A DNA stretch of 64,000 nt from assembly GCA_963930775.1 (NCBI GenBank), contig OZ005700.1, positions 5,156,609-5,220,608 of the forward strand. The letters run 5' to 3'. Source of the DNA: Cliona cf. orientalis (taxonomy: Eukaryota > Porifera > Demospongiae > Clionaida > Clionaidae). Position 1 is the stretch's first letter. Each line of letters starts with the position of its first letter. The notes beneath the pieces are model-generated. The model did no database searches, was not told where the DNA came from, and saw nothing but the letters and a program-made list of their open reading frames with translations. The position numbers were made by a program, and so were the translations under genes. Shown in pieces: positions 1-12,800 of this stretch.

Positions 1-1491
1 GCTTCTCATACTGTTCCATCAGTCTCGCATGGTCATACAGATCTTGGAAACTTTCCTCTGGCTTGGGGGCGCCGAGCTTCCTCTGCCACTTCACTTGGAG
101 GGCCTGAAAGAATCTTCCCTTTAGGAGTTGGTTATATTCAGGTTCCAGCATGTTGGAGAATGCTTGTCTGGCCATTCGTTGAATTTCCATACCAGTTGTT
201 CCACTGTCTCATCTCCTTGGAGCTTGCGGCGGAATTCGAGTCCCCGTAGCTCCTGAATGTCCACTCGACGGTACCGCTTCTTCAGGGCACTTACTGCTGT
301 GTCGTACTTCGTACGTTCTGCTTCTGGCATCATCCGAAATACTTCCAGAGCAGCCTTCTCAAGATGAGCCTTCAATTGACAGAGTTTCTGTTCGGGAGTC
401 CACCCTGTGAGCAATGCTTGCTCTTTGAACTACTCGTGCCAACAACTGAAACTATCATCATCGTCTTGATTTTCTTCACCAGAGAACTTTGGTAGTGTGG
501 GGAGACTCTGTGCAGCAGCAGCTTGGACCATCACACGTTTCTGGGCTTCAATGAACTCACTAAACAGTACATGCAAATCACCAGTCTTATCAGTTGTAGA
601 TCCAGTGACTGCAGGTATGGTGATTGTAGACACACTGGATATAGTAATGGTTGCAGCTCCACCTACAGCTGTAGTACTAATTGAATCAGGGTGGCCAGCT
701 GAGGTTGAAGGGCTTGTACTTTCACATGTAGCTGTAGATACCACTGCAGGGCCACCTGCCGTCGTTGCAATAGTTCCACCAGCGGTAGTCGCAATAGTTT
801 CACCTGTGGTAGTCGCGACAGTTTCACCAGAGCTTGCAGCCGTAGTCGTAGCCGCTGTAGCTGGAGTAGCAGACGAAGGGGTCACTGTTGAGGTAGTACT
901 TACTGTAGTCGCTGTAGCTGGAGTCGTACTTTCCGCCGAGTCAGCTTTAAATTTCACTTCATCTTCGAGCGCACGAATCTGTTCAAGCAATCGATCCCTT
1001 TCAGCACTGAAGTGAGCCTTTAGATCATTGATCCAAGTGTCAGCTCGGATTTTCTCCTCCTTTACTTGCTGACGCTCGCTCTTCAGTTCTAGGACGTGCT
1101 CATCCCGCAACTTTTCAATGGCTTGCAGTTTGTCTAACTCGAACCGCAACGTCGTCTCTTCAATACGATGGTCGCATTCTGTGGTCAAGTTTTCGATGCG
1201 CGCGGAAGCATCCTCCAATTCGTGTTCTTTGTCGGCACATTGTGTCTTCACAGCAGCCAATTCGCAATCTTTTTCAGTATTTGCACGCTCGTTCGCAGCT
1301 TGCATCTCAGCCAATTGTTGGTTTTTACGTTCGTTTTCCAATTTCGCTGCGGCCAGTTCTTGTTCCAGTTGTTTTACTCTCTCCTCTGCCATGGCATTTC
1401 GTGTGCTTCTCGTTGCTCGCTTACTAGTAGTTTTACTGTCACTCTTCTCACTAACTGTAACTCCAAGAGCTTTGAGTTCTCGTAAGGACAT
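1..1491 (-). pseudogene. Ty3/gypsy-like retrotransposon gag, decayed and cut by the window edge
   Basis: A Gag-like polyprotein reads leftwards from an ATG at 1489-1491. The first ~165 residues are rich in Glu, Lys, Arg and Leu and look like a coiled coil. A Thr/Ala/Ser/Gly low-complexity stretch follows (about residues 190-290), then a conserved retrotransposon-gag start (LPKFSGEE). An in-frame TAG at 430-432 stops the frame. The same frame continues at once with gag-type motifs (WTPEQKLCQLKAH, KKRYRRVDIQELRG). Near position 170 a one-base shift moves the reading to another frame, which carries gag-like sequence on to base 1. Pol would lie outside the window. Seen: frame, stop and shift. Known: this layout is that of Metaviridae gag. 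Inference: a dead copy, although amber read-through at the first stop cannot be excluded. Confidence 0.72.
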
Positions 1492-1532
1492 CTGAAGAAC
1501 CGTGTTTCCAGAAGTCTAGTTCAGAGTCGCAT

Positions 1533-1550
1533 CCCTGGACTGGGTCGCCA
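1533..1550 (-). other. Primer-binding site of the gypsy-like element
   Basis: On the - strand this reads TGGCGACCCAGTCCAGGG, directly between a terminal ..ATTACA and the gag leader. TGGCGACC is a usual start for a retrotransposon primer-binding site, since it complements a tRNA 3' end ..GGTCGCCA; arginine tRNAs serve this way in several gypsy elements. Position and sequence fit; the exact tRNA is inference. Confidence 0.5.
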
Positions 1551-1552
1551 AT

Positions 1553-2044
1553 TGTAATCTCATGCTCCAAGTTTAGTAGTAGTTCGAGTAAATAAATATT
1601 ATTTTTAGCAGCAAACAGACAATACACACACAGAGAGACTGGACAAAACTGACAAGAGAATCAACTGACGGACTTCACAACTAAACATTGACTGATATCA
1701 GGGAAAAACCGGTCAAACTGGTACAATACAGGATATAAACTAAACCACAAAAATCACATAAGAATGCATGATTGTTGCCAAGGGTTACATACTGAGGAAC
1801 TCTGTGGATCATGGGGAACGCCATGAATGGCGGAAAAATTGGGAACATACTAGCACATCGGAAATACTCGAAACAGTAAAAGCACAATATCAAAGCAGTT
1901 GGAGGTAGGAAACTGGGAATATTATGAAGAGTGGGAGCACAGGAAAACTAGGAAACACTGAACATTAGAAGTAAGGGAAAAATACAGAACTGGGGAACAC
2001 TAGGAGCTCCAGGAATGCAGGTAACGTCAGGAACAGTGAGAACA
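1553..2044 (-). repeat. Probable 5' LTR of the gypsy-like element
   Basis: The inner edge is clear: the - strand ends ..GAGATTACA two bases before the primer-binding site. The outer edge is a guess at ..GAGAACACA on the + strand near 2044, which would give the TG..CA form. The partner LTR lies outside the window, so length and target duplication cannot be verified. The region is A-rich, with quasi-repeated GGGAACACT-like words between 1800 and 2030. Confidence 0.35.
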
Positions 2045-2463
2045 CAGCAGTATTGGCCCTCGCTGCAAAGTATAGGCAGAAGATTACTGCAATTGTGTGA
2101 CGATTTTTTTCAGCCTGTCTGTCTGTCCGTCTGTCTTAACCCTCCTGTGTTAAATGGTAAGGGTTGTCTGAGAGAGAGTACACATTCGAGGTATATATAA
2201 CTCAGCATAAAGGAGTAGTGATCGTATAAGTCCTGCCAAGTTGTGTAATAGTGTACTGTTACCAGTCTGTGTTTACATGGCACCTATACAACTGATTGCC
2301 ATTCTGTGGTTTACTGGTCAGTTGTCAATGTAGTGGACAGTGTAAACAAGAAGTGGCTCTCAAGTGCATGTTGGGTATGTCACAGAGGCTTCAGTTTATA
2401 TAGTAGCCAGGTGCCTTCCCCCTACTCCTATATCATGCTCTAACTCAGGGTAGTTACTCCTGA

Positions 2464-2945
2464 TTAACCCTCGGTACCTATGCAAGGGGTACTATAGTCC
2501 TTCAGTGTGTGAATGTGTGTGTGTGTCTGTTAATACGCTAGCTACTACATACCTGTTTTATACAAGGTGCCATTAGGTTTTTCGTGGTGATATGCGTCAT
2601 GTGGGTTTTGTTGAAAACACTTCGTCAAAAGTTCTGGTGACATTCTCTGACCACCGCTGCCTTCTTCGCTTCTTGTCGAGCTATCAATCAATGGAAGTGA
2701 TAGCAACCACTTCATTTCAAGAAGATTTGTGTGTAGGTCTTATGACAATTCTTATAACTTGACTGACTCATCACTACTTAAAGTAGGCTAACATCTTTGC
2801 TTTACTTTGGAAATGCTGATTTGGCATGGACCAGGACGTGATACCATGCAATCGATATTGGTGCATTCTTGAGGTTACTCTCTACAATACTAACAGTGTT
2901 GCTGGCTTAGCTTGCAGATTTGCAACATGTAGATAGCTATACTAT
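2464..2945 (+). repeat. Interspersed repeat family A, copy 1
   Basis: It starts TAACCCTC..GCAAGGGGTA, then a TG microsatellite, a GACCACCGCTGCCTTCTTCG block, a CACTTCATTTCAAGA block and GCAGATTTGCAACATGTAGA at the end. The same order of blocks recurs at 29396-29690 and 29990-30465. No coding potential is seen. The shared head (GCATGCGCAAGGGGTA) also opens the repeats at 50796 and 51350. Confidence 0.7.
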
Positions 2946-3729
2946 ATCACTACCATTTCTTAGTGCAATCAATTTCACAGCGCCCAGGGTTTAGCACCAA
3001 TGGTGTTCATACTGAACAGGTATACACAGTGAGCCATACTGTACCCGTGCATGAGTCATGCATACATACATATAGTGGTGAGGGTTCTACACTCCAGTGC
3101 ATTCATTTGAAGCATAGATACTCAAATCATACACGTGGCACTCAATATACTGTATGCTGGGCAGCTTTCGTGGGTTAAATGACAGTATTTAAGAACTGAT
3201 GGAGTATGGCCCAAATCATTGTGGAAGCTTGCATGGCCAACTCTCGTACTAGAAATAGACATGCATCACTTTAGCTATTATTCATGGATGAAAGTTTTTA
3301 TGCTGCCAAGTCAACCATGAAACAATGAAACCTAGCACCCAGGGAAAGAGCACTGGCGCTAAGCATACTGACGATGAGTGCAAAGAGTGGAGCTTAAATT
3401 TCCCCCATTTGAGTAAGGATTGGCTAGTTTCTTGTCATATAAGATCCGTCATCCTAGGTCCTACACATAGGTACATGGGAATAATTTTACCCATGACAAA
3501 ATCACAAATAATTTGCATTCATTATGAAACAAAACTTAACCACCAATGTACATACGTGTCCTTGTATCGAGAGTGTCTGACTAACTTTAATAGCCCTTGC
3601 TATTTATTCACGGACTTGAGGAATGGGATGACATTGAAGGTGAATGCTATCACCAGGCTGTTGTATAATGAGTTATTGCTCCTTTGCAATTATTGCTATT
3701 TGAATGTTTTTTTTTTTATCTTTTTGCAG
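2946..3729. other. Upstream intron or spacer before the first recognised DOCK exon
   Basis: I see no DOCK-like exon here. An open frame runs from 3325 into the first exon, but its upstream part has no recognisable family sequence and a T-rich polypyrimidine tract with TTTTTGCAG lies at its end, so I read it as intron. The missing DOCK N-terminal part (SH3, DHR1, most of the helical repeats) must lie left of the window or be absent. Confidence 0.5.
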
Positions 3730-3824
3730 GAATTTATACAGTGTACATTCAATGCCTTTTGTGAACTTGTTGCTCTGAATTTGTATCATTCTGATTGGAC
3801 AGCTCTCAAGTTACTGCATAACTA
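3730..3824 (+). CDS. DOCK4: DOCK exon 1 of window (helical region before DHR2)
   Basis: The acceptor is TTTTTGCAG and the donor GTTAGT; the exon ends in phase 2 (AAC TA|). It encodes EFIQCTFNAFCELV..DWTALKLLHN, which matches the DOCK pattern 'FL..F..F..L..P.DW..M.L..N'. This is the first exon I can recognise; earlier exons are not in the window or not detectable. Confidence 0.82.
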
Positions 3825-6800
3825 GTTAGTTGATTGCATGCAATAATCAATTTAATTACATCCGAGTGTTTACCACACAATTGCAGTGTCATCCTTCGTA
3901 CTACAAATCAGCTTTCCCGGATCCTTGTAGAGGATTTCCTTGGGCCTGAAAATGACCCCCTACTCTTCAATCCTGCAGTAAGCTTTGGTAATGTAGCAAA
4001 CATTGTTAGAATCATTGTATATTGGCTATTTTATTGTAATACCTATTATTTTCTCGTTGTTAGATACATTTCGCTTATATGTAATAAGCACATGCCATTT
4101 TGCTAGCCTAAGCACTCGTTAGGTGCATTTCGCTTATATGCACACACGTCACCCTTGATCTTGATATCTGCATGTTTGCTTGCTACCCCAGGGTTAATTG
4201 AAATATGATGGCTACTGTTCATTTTTTGGTTTTAAAACAGCAAAATTAATGCTGTTTTGAGCTGGTCGGAGTGCAGCAACATGCAGCACAAAGAATTGTG
4301 CAATCAATCAAGCGATTGGCGACACCCCTTAAGTATGCCTAACCTTGCGCATACGTACTTGAATATAGATCTAAGACCTACCGTTTAATGGCAAAATGCA
4401 AATGATGTTTTCCTGCGTATGATTATGCACGCATGCGTATATGTACACACAATAATCTCGTATAAGTCTATATCTATCTGTATACCGCACCCTACCCAGG
4501 ATAGAATCTCGTTTTCGAAGGCTTATTTCTCAAAGCACCTCGAGCGGTTCTGTTCCACGCCACTGTTATATACTGCCACTATGGTATAGAAATCAAGGAT
4601 GCCTCGTTTTTTGTTCTGGAATGGGTGTTACTGGTTTGCCCTGAACTCAAAGGTCCATTCAGCCAGAAAATGTCAAGAAATGCACGAGCGAGTTGAACTG
4701 TCATGAAGAAAGTACTCAAGACGAAGACTTGGTAGCTATAACTTAGCTAGTTTTGTAGCTATAATTTAGTATTTTCTTTAATTGAGAGTCTAGCTAGCTA
4801 TATACTACCAAGAAAATATAGCAGGCTAAAGTGATAAATTATTTTAGATCTTCAAAGAGCACTCGTGGTGGCTGAGTGATCCTGGAAGACTCGGGATTCA
4901 GCGGAATAACTGCTCTTGCCTACTTATGGACCAAGTCCCCTAGCGCTGGTGTGAGTGTTATAGATTTGCCCTGAATTCAAAGATGCCATCAGCCATACGC
5001 GGCTGAAAACTGGTTCATGTCTACATTGGTCATCTCGGCACGCTTAGTCTTGTTGTTGGTATCAATGTGAAGCCCAGCTATTCTTCATTACAATGGTACT
5101 TTAGATAGAACGATAGCTAACTCACACTAGAAGATAGTTGTACATAGACATGCACTATTTTTGACCCCATATATATGGCATGCATATCAATAACCCCCAT
5201 AGGTGCCATGCAAACCGCACGGTGACATTAAAATGTATTGTACGTATATGGACTTCCGGTGGTCTTAGTGTAGACTGCTAGGAAGCGTACAACAACACTC
5301 TTACTACTAGTTGCATGTATTGAAGTTGCATGGAAATGGGGTCTGTAATTTTAAGTTTGGTATTTATAATCTTAACACAGCAATGATGTCTTGCAGTAAT
5401 CCCACACTCGCTGACGATCAATGCCTCACAATAGTACAAGACATATTGTCAAGTGATTCTTGAGCCTTCCAAACATTAAGAGTTGCCACTGGCTTACAAT
5501 CACAGTATGAATCATCTTGACAGACATCATAGAACTTCATCTGATTATCTGAGATATCGTCTAACTAAATAATTGTTTAACCACGCAATAGGTAATAGAC
5601 CACATAGCTACTTGGTAGCTAGCTTGTACACTTAGCATTGCGCTGTCAAAAAACCATGAACGATGTATATGATATTATTGTTTTGTAACAAATATGTATG
5701 TAATATTTATGGACACAAGCTAGGTGCTCGGGATGCAATCCGGTTAAAGCACTGAGCCCTCCTGCACATGATGATATTATGTACTTGCATGCATATTTAA
5801 AAGTCTGCTGTTTTTTCGCTGCAGTTGTGGCAAAACTTCTTTCAGTTGGCCGTTGCTTTTACCTGTCAGCCATCTTTGCAACTAGAAATCATAAGTGAGG
5901 TGAAAAGGAATAGAATCATGGACAGCTATGGTGACATGCGCATTGCAATGAATAGTCTGATGATAAATAAATGGATGGCACTGGGTAGCTACCAATCTCG
6001 TTATGTTCCTGGAATGATTGGTCCTTTTCTTAAAGTATCTCTGTTACCTCACACAAGTAAGATATGCTATTGCTACTTATTTCCAAAGTAATAACTACTG
6101 ATATAATTGATATGCAGGCATTCGTCGTAATACCATTCCCATATTCTTTGATATGATGGAAACAGAATTTAAGTATCGAAAAAATTTTCATATGGTTTGT
6201 TAATGTGCATTATTTTATGACTAACAGTTGCATATTATCTTACACCCTATGCAGATGGAGACTGAAATGATTGATAAGCTTGATGTTTTCATTAGTGGGG
6301 GGATGGGGGATGCTAAATATAGAGTCATGCTTTACCAAATGTGAGCCAATCAGGTCTTATCCGATTTAGCTAAAGATATTTTTGCTGACGTAGGCTTTCT
6401 GAACGTTGTAAAACCAACCCCCTGATGGAAAGAGAGGGAGGTATAGCCTTTATTGAATCATTAGCAGAACTGCTGCGTCGTCTGATGGACTATCGAGCAG
6501 TACAGCAAGGTGACAGGGACCTTCATATGCATGTGATGTTCAACTTACTTGTAAGTCTGCTACGTAGTTACTTATATCATTGCAATCTGTACCAGTATAT
6601 CATTGATAAATGCATGACTGGTGCTCTCTCTATATCTAGAGCATATGCCCTACATGCTATCTTAGAGGCACTGTGCAGTAGTTTATTGCTCAATAATCAT
6701 GTTTAGTTATATTACAGCTCACCATGGCACCTTCAATTAATATAACCAAATATTCTGAGCTAGTCAGTGGCACCTAAAATATATAATACCATTGCTGTAA

Positions 6801-9800
6801 GACAGTAGTTAATTAAGTCTATGAATTGCACATTGCAAATAGTTTTATTAATCCTAGGCGTGTGCTCAAGGGGTGTGGTAGTCGTTCTGTGTGAGTGTAC
6901 GTAACAATTTTAATATGGATAGTCAATTCAGTGCCAGCATGGAACAACTCAACAAACCTGGATGTGTTGTAGTACAGGAGCTTCTAGAATGATGAACACT
7001 TACGTAAACAGTATCTAACACTAATGTCCACATCATACCTAAAGTGTTTCCATTCCCATTATAGCACAAATAACTAATATCTTAATAACGAAGTCATCAC
7101 ATTCCTCCACCCTTAGTAAAGTCAGATCAGTGTATACAAGTAATTGAATAAAGTTGGACAAAGTAGGGATGGCAGTGCCAAAAAATACACAGAGACATAG
7201 CAGTAATTTTGACAATGGTAAAGCAAAGTAATACGCGCACCGCAAAAAGTTTCAATTATTGTATCACATGATGTCATTTGTGGGCATGTCCTTGCTTATC
7301 GTGCACATGAAGATCATCAGAATTGACGAAATCATCAGAATTGACGAAGAAACTTGCCAATGGGCTAGCTCAGGCTTCTTCGAGTGAGATTCCAATTTAT
7401 TTAAGCATATGACAGCATTATGTATTGTGATAGCTCAAAATGTTGGTCCAGTGAGTGCCTGACCTGCCAGACCACCTGCTACGCCTATGCAAACAAGATT
7501 TGTAGGGATAACTTGTCACAATCACTATACATCCCTACACTTGCTTCTCTCGATACAATATCATGCACCTGTTGATCGATGTCAACTCTGATGTGGGAAG
7601 TCCCCTGTTGTTGGGTATCTCTGATTGAGTATGTAAGTGTGGCTATATTACTGCACTCTGCTTGTGGGAGAAATCCATTGTAGTCAATATTGATTGTCAG
7701 ATTATTGGTTAGTTTATTTCTGCATGTGCCCCATAGCTAATAAGAAAGCAAGCATAGAATGTAGTAGATGTAATAATATAATATTATTACCTCTACTAAT
7801 CTTGTCAAGAGTACAATAGGAGTATGCAACGCAATAGTAGTCCAGATATTTATCTGGAATTGACATCATAGCAACTCTTGTATATGGGCGTGAATATCAT
7901 CATGCAACCGCTAAAACCATGAAGACATAAACACACTGTCATAACCGTGTTTTGATAGTAACCAAGAGTCAATTAGTAGTAGCTAAGAGCAGCTGCAGCT
8001 GCACAGAATGTGACACCATGGTTGCCCAGTTACGTACCTTTTAATGGTACTTGGGCCCATGTACAAGGGTAATTGTGACAAAAAGACATGTGTGTACTAC
8101 TATTATGTGTGTTACATACTCCTAATGTACTTATGACTTTGAATTTTGTGTACCTTTTTGGTACTGCCATCCGTACTACATCCTTTAAATTGTTTTTATA
8201 CTTGTTACTACTCTTTTTTTAATTACCATCGGGGTAATTTGTGATTGTCATTTCATCAATGCCACTTAGCTAACTAGTCTCGTGCCCAGCCCCAGTGGCG
8301 TATAGGGGGCTCAAGCATCCCCCTCTGCTCTTGGCCTAGTTGACATTGTCATTAGAATAACTTCTTTATCCAGCACCCCCTTAGCTACTCAAAACCATCA
8401 TCTACTACAGAAGAACTGCTTAAAAAGCCATTAGAAACTTATCTTATCCCAACATTACGTTCAGAACACATTCTCTCTAACAATTAGAACTTTGACCTTT
8501 CCTGTTAGTAATGGGCATGGCTAAAAATTTGCACACATACTTCAGTACCCTCTTACCTAAAATCCTAGCTACACCCCCCCCCCCCCCCCCCCCGAGCCCC
8601 ATCTAGAAGGGAGACTGCCACCACTCTTATTGAACCAGTACTGTAACTAGAGCTCTCTCGAGCACAAAACCCTTGCAGCATTACATGGCATGGCATTAGC
8701 TACGTGTTTTAGTGTTGCAGCAGAAAAGGGGGTAAAGGGTTGGAGGCAAGGCTACTGTAACATTAAGGGCTGATGACGAAGCTATTGTTACATTAGCGCA
8801 GCAGTTTTGTTCAAGATTCAACCACTTACAGAGTTATCTCGAGCATAAAACTTTTGGCGTGTTGTATAGCATTAGCTACACATTTCAGTGTTGCACGCAG
8901 AAAACATCTTGAAGGACTATGATGCAAAACCTTGGCACAAGACTGAAGTACACTGAGCAGTATTGCATGTCCAATAATATTGTGCCGAGGATTGTCAATA
9001 CTCTTCCTCTCCCCTCACAAATCTTGAATTTCTCTCCACATATATGGAGTCAAGACTGCCTGACTCAAAGATAGCACTAACATACTGAATTGGTGGTTCC
9101 TGCTTTCCCGTTCAACATTGTGCTGTTGGAGTCGACATCAACAAGGGGAGAGAGAGGGAGTGAAAGAGAGAGAAAGAACATATTTATTTCCTCCAAAAAC
9201 TTGACGATTAAAATTTTCAGCAGGCATGTTTGGATATCACGATCATTACAGAAATAATGATATTAAATCTAAAATTTTCTAACTTACATTTCCTATAGAA
9301 AATACATGCCCCTGGATCCCTCCATTAATATAACAGCATAATTATTATCTATATGGGCAGGTAGTTGAGAAAAATTCAAAGTTTTAGTTCAATGACAATG
9401 AATAGGCTAACCATGTCAACTAGTCAGCTAGGTGGCATTGATGAAATGACAATCATGGATTACACTGACGGCAATAAAAAGAACAGCAACGGGTATAAAT
9501 AATAAATTAAGTGCGGATGGCAGTACACAAGTGAAGTAGAGTGAACAAGATTTGTAGGAATTACTTATCATATCCACTCTACATTTCTCTCCACTTGCTT
9601 TTTGTGTAGCTATGGGGCACATGCAGGAATGGACAATCTATACTGACTGCCCATGGATTTCACCCACATGCATAGAGTCAAGATAGCGATACTTACATAC
9701 TAAATCAGAGGTGCATGATATTGTATATTAGCAAATTTGCTTCCAGTCACTAAATTCACTCAGTTTAGATGTAGTTTGCTTTAAAAGTGATACTGAGGTA

Positions 9801-12800
9801 AGTATACAGATACTGAACACCGTAGGTCATAGTCTTCTATCTTGTTTTTCAATGCCAATGTTGCAAGAAACAACAGCCTTCCGGTTTTAGACTAACGTAA
9901 ATTAGTAGGTACAATTGAAAAAGGAGTGAATAGCCATAACATTTGTGTGTGTGTGTGCTTCTCATGCAAAAAAATCCCTAGCAGCAGTATTCACTAATAA
10001 GTGTAACAAATTTCTGGGCAACAAAGAAATAACTGCAGTGTGCCCCCACCTTTTACCCAACTATAAAAAGTGTGTAGAGTGTTATCTACTAATGCTATAT
10101 TATCTCAGAATTTCTACAAAGAAATGGGCCGTGAAGAGATTTACATTCGATATATCTACCATTTGGGTGAACTGCATCATGCAAGTTCTAACTGGGTTGA
10201 AGCTGGCTTCACACTGCTTCTTCATGCACAGCTGTTACAGGTCAGGATTATATACATAATTACCTTGAACCATAGTTTGTAGCTGAGGGTTCATGGTAGT
10301 TCAGAATATGGATGAAACTCAATATTTATAAAATTTTATGTCCATGTTGACAGTATAGAGCCAAACTATACTTGAGCATTACTGATTCATATTTGAATGT
10401 ATAGCTGGAAATTAGGATTTTAATTTGGCAAATTTAGTATATAGATCTCCAAATTGAAAACTTATCAACTAAATTTAATGTATGGGCACCTATGGCATAC
10501 GGCTTCAGATTGCCAATGTTAAACTTTGCCAATATATCAACAGAGAGCCATTTCACCAAATTTAATGCTCGCTGAAGTTATAGTTTGCGACAGGATCTGA
10601 GAAATGGGACCATGGCACTTAGCACTTTTTTCAAACTATCACCATTCCTAGGCCTGAAGAGCCCCAGGTATCAGACTTGGTTTTTAAGAAGTTTGGGCTT
10701 TCTACTTCATAGATCCAAGGTTAGAAGCTAGACCAAGCCTCCTGTCCTGAGCGGTGAGCCACCAAAGAAAGGTGCATATAATGGTTATTTTTGAATGAGA
10801 TCAACGAGCATGCTCACCCCGCCCGCACTGCATGGAGATCCATGAGCATAGCTTGCAGTTCGTCGCAAATGCAACAGAAGAGTGTTCATGTCATGGTTCA
10901 AATTCATAGCTCCTATGATTTAAAATGAGAACTCGGGAATGACACTAAGTGGTCCCTTTTCTCACATCCTATCACATAATATTATGATGATTATATTATA
11001 GCCAAGTCGTATACTAAAGCGTCCAAATAGTTCAAGTATTTGCCCAACTCCTCAGTGTGCGTTCAAATCCTATTGATGTCCAAAGCTTAGAAAAAACTAA
11101 GCATCACCGGTGGAATTTTCACTATAAACCTTAGCATCCGTTCCTTAATGTGTTCCTTTTTGCTAGCTAGAACTCTATAAAGCACATAACCCCTTGCACT
11201 GCAGCTGCATCTTGCATCTATTTGCACAGAGATGAGAGCTACACCAGCACACGTGACCTATTGATGGATGACCTTTACCTGCAAAATATGCTAGGCTGTG
11301 TGCATGAGCAGAAATCACATGGCCTGCATACATGCATGCATTATGTATTTAGTAAGCATTGGTAGGCATGGCTAGGGTGGTAAACAAAAAGGCACTATTT
11401 GTGACACTTGTGGACCGTGTCTATTAATTTAAAGCATACTGAAACCAGTTTTTGCCCAATTCAATTGATTCATTGTGCTTGTGAGTCACTCAGATACCTA
11501 GATCTCGAGATATGTGTAAATATAATAATGATGTGGTTATTTAGCTATAGAACTGAAGGAGGTGCTTGAGCACCCCCCTAGGTGCGCTACTGCACTTTGA
11601 AGCATGGTCCGTAATACTGTAGCCTCTCTACCTGGTAGACCTATCCATTATATAATAGTGTAAGGAGTTTTGAAATGTATGTCGTTAAGTATAATTATTG
11701 TGAATTTTACGTTTGTTCCACATGGAAATATTTCTCTGATCTGATCACAAATATTACATTCTATGTGAACAGTGGTCTCAATCAATGCAAAAGTCAGAAG
11801 GTCAATATCCTCGTCAATCAAGTGCTGAACGTAAAGAGGCTCTTTATCAAGATATCATTGATTACTTTGATAAAGGAAAGGTAAGTATATATATCTCAGT
11901 GGAGGTGTCCAGGACATGTTCATATAATTACGTATAGCCCTGTATATTCTGTCCATGCAACAATCATGGTTTAACTGTGATATTCACTGGAGAATGTCAC
12001 TGATATTTCCATTGTCTTATGAACTTAATAGCGACTGGGAGTTTTGACTGACCAACGAGAACACTTGTTTTCGAGTTCAACTACGTGGTGAGGATTAATG
12101 CCTTGCTCAAACCAGTGTGCATGGACAGAATAGAGTAAGTTGACAATTGTTTACCCAGGTGCAGTTAGACTAGGATAGGAAACTATTAACACTGAACAGT
12201 TTATCCCGGCAGATTGTGAGAACTTGCAAGTCACGCACTGCATGCTTCTATAGTACCTAGCGCTGTATCTAGACTACTATTGATCAATTGCTCACTTCAA
12301 AAAGCTGTTTGCCTTTCTAAAGAAGAAATTACAGTGCCCGGCAATAGTTCCAGAGCTGACCTGTGAATAGCTTCAACTGGTTTGGCAGTAGGTTTGTTCA
12401 TACATTCCAGTAACATAGCATGGCTTATCTTAAAGGAGACAAGCTTGCTCGAGTTATATCAAACACACTTTGATAAACAACAACTTGAGAGGGAAAGCTA
12501 TATTGGGGTGACTATTTTTTAAATGTCTTAATGTTTGATGTTTGTGAATCGACCCAAAAACGCAGTTTGTTATACTATATACAACGAAAAATATTTTTCA
12601 GGCGGTCATTTTTCTTATATAGTCCATGTCATTACATGAGGGCATGGATACGCTTCTTGGATGCGCCCGGTTGCTATGAACTAGCCGCACTACAAGGCTC
12701 AGGATTGGTCAGAACTGTAGGGCCGTGTGCACAAAGAAGAGTGGCCTTAATGCCTCGGGCCATAGCTACAGCTAGAGACGCATTGTTGAACGATCGGCGC

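Larger units (their letters stand above)
6551..10108. other. Intron of 3558 bp filled with element family T and other repeats
   Basis: Inverted-repeat arms of family T lie at about 7485-7575, 8130-8265 and 9430-9625. A poly-C tract lies at about 8574-8593, and the short head of family A at about 6857-6905. A TTGACGAAATCATCAGAA word is doubled at 7321-7350. No exon is recognised. Confidence 0.6.

Noticed and set aside
497..1015. Long + strand open frame, Val/Ala-rich, opposite the gag
   Set aside because: It is the antisense of the Thr/Ala low-complexity part of gag; Val/Ala-rich translation follows from the codon pattern and there is no independent support. The same applies to the + strand frames at 1118-1495.
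3325..3729. Open frame upstream of DOCK exon 1
   Set aside because: It is continuous with the exon, but lacks family sequence and ends in a T-rich tract plus CAG. Read as intron.
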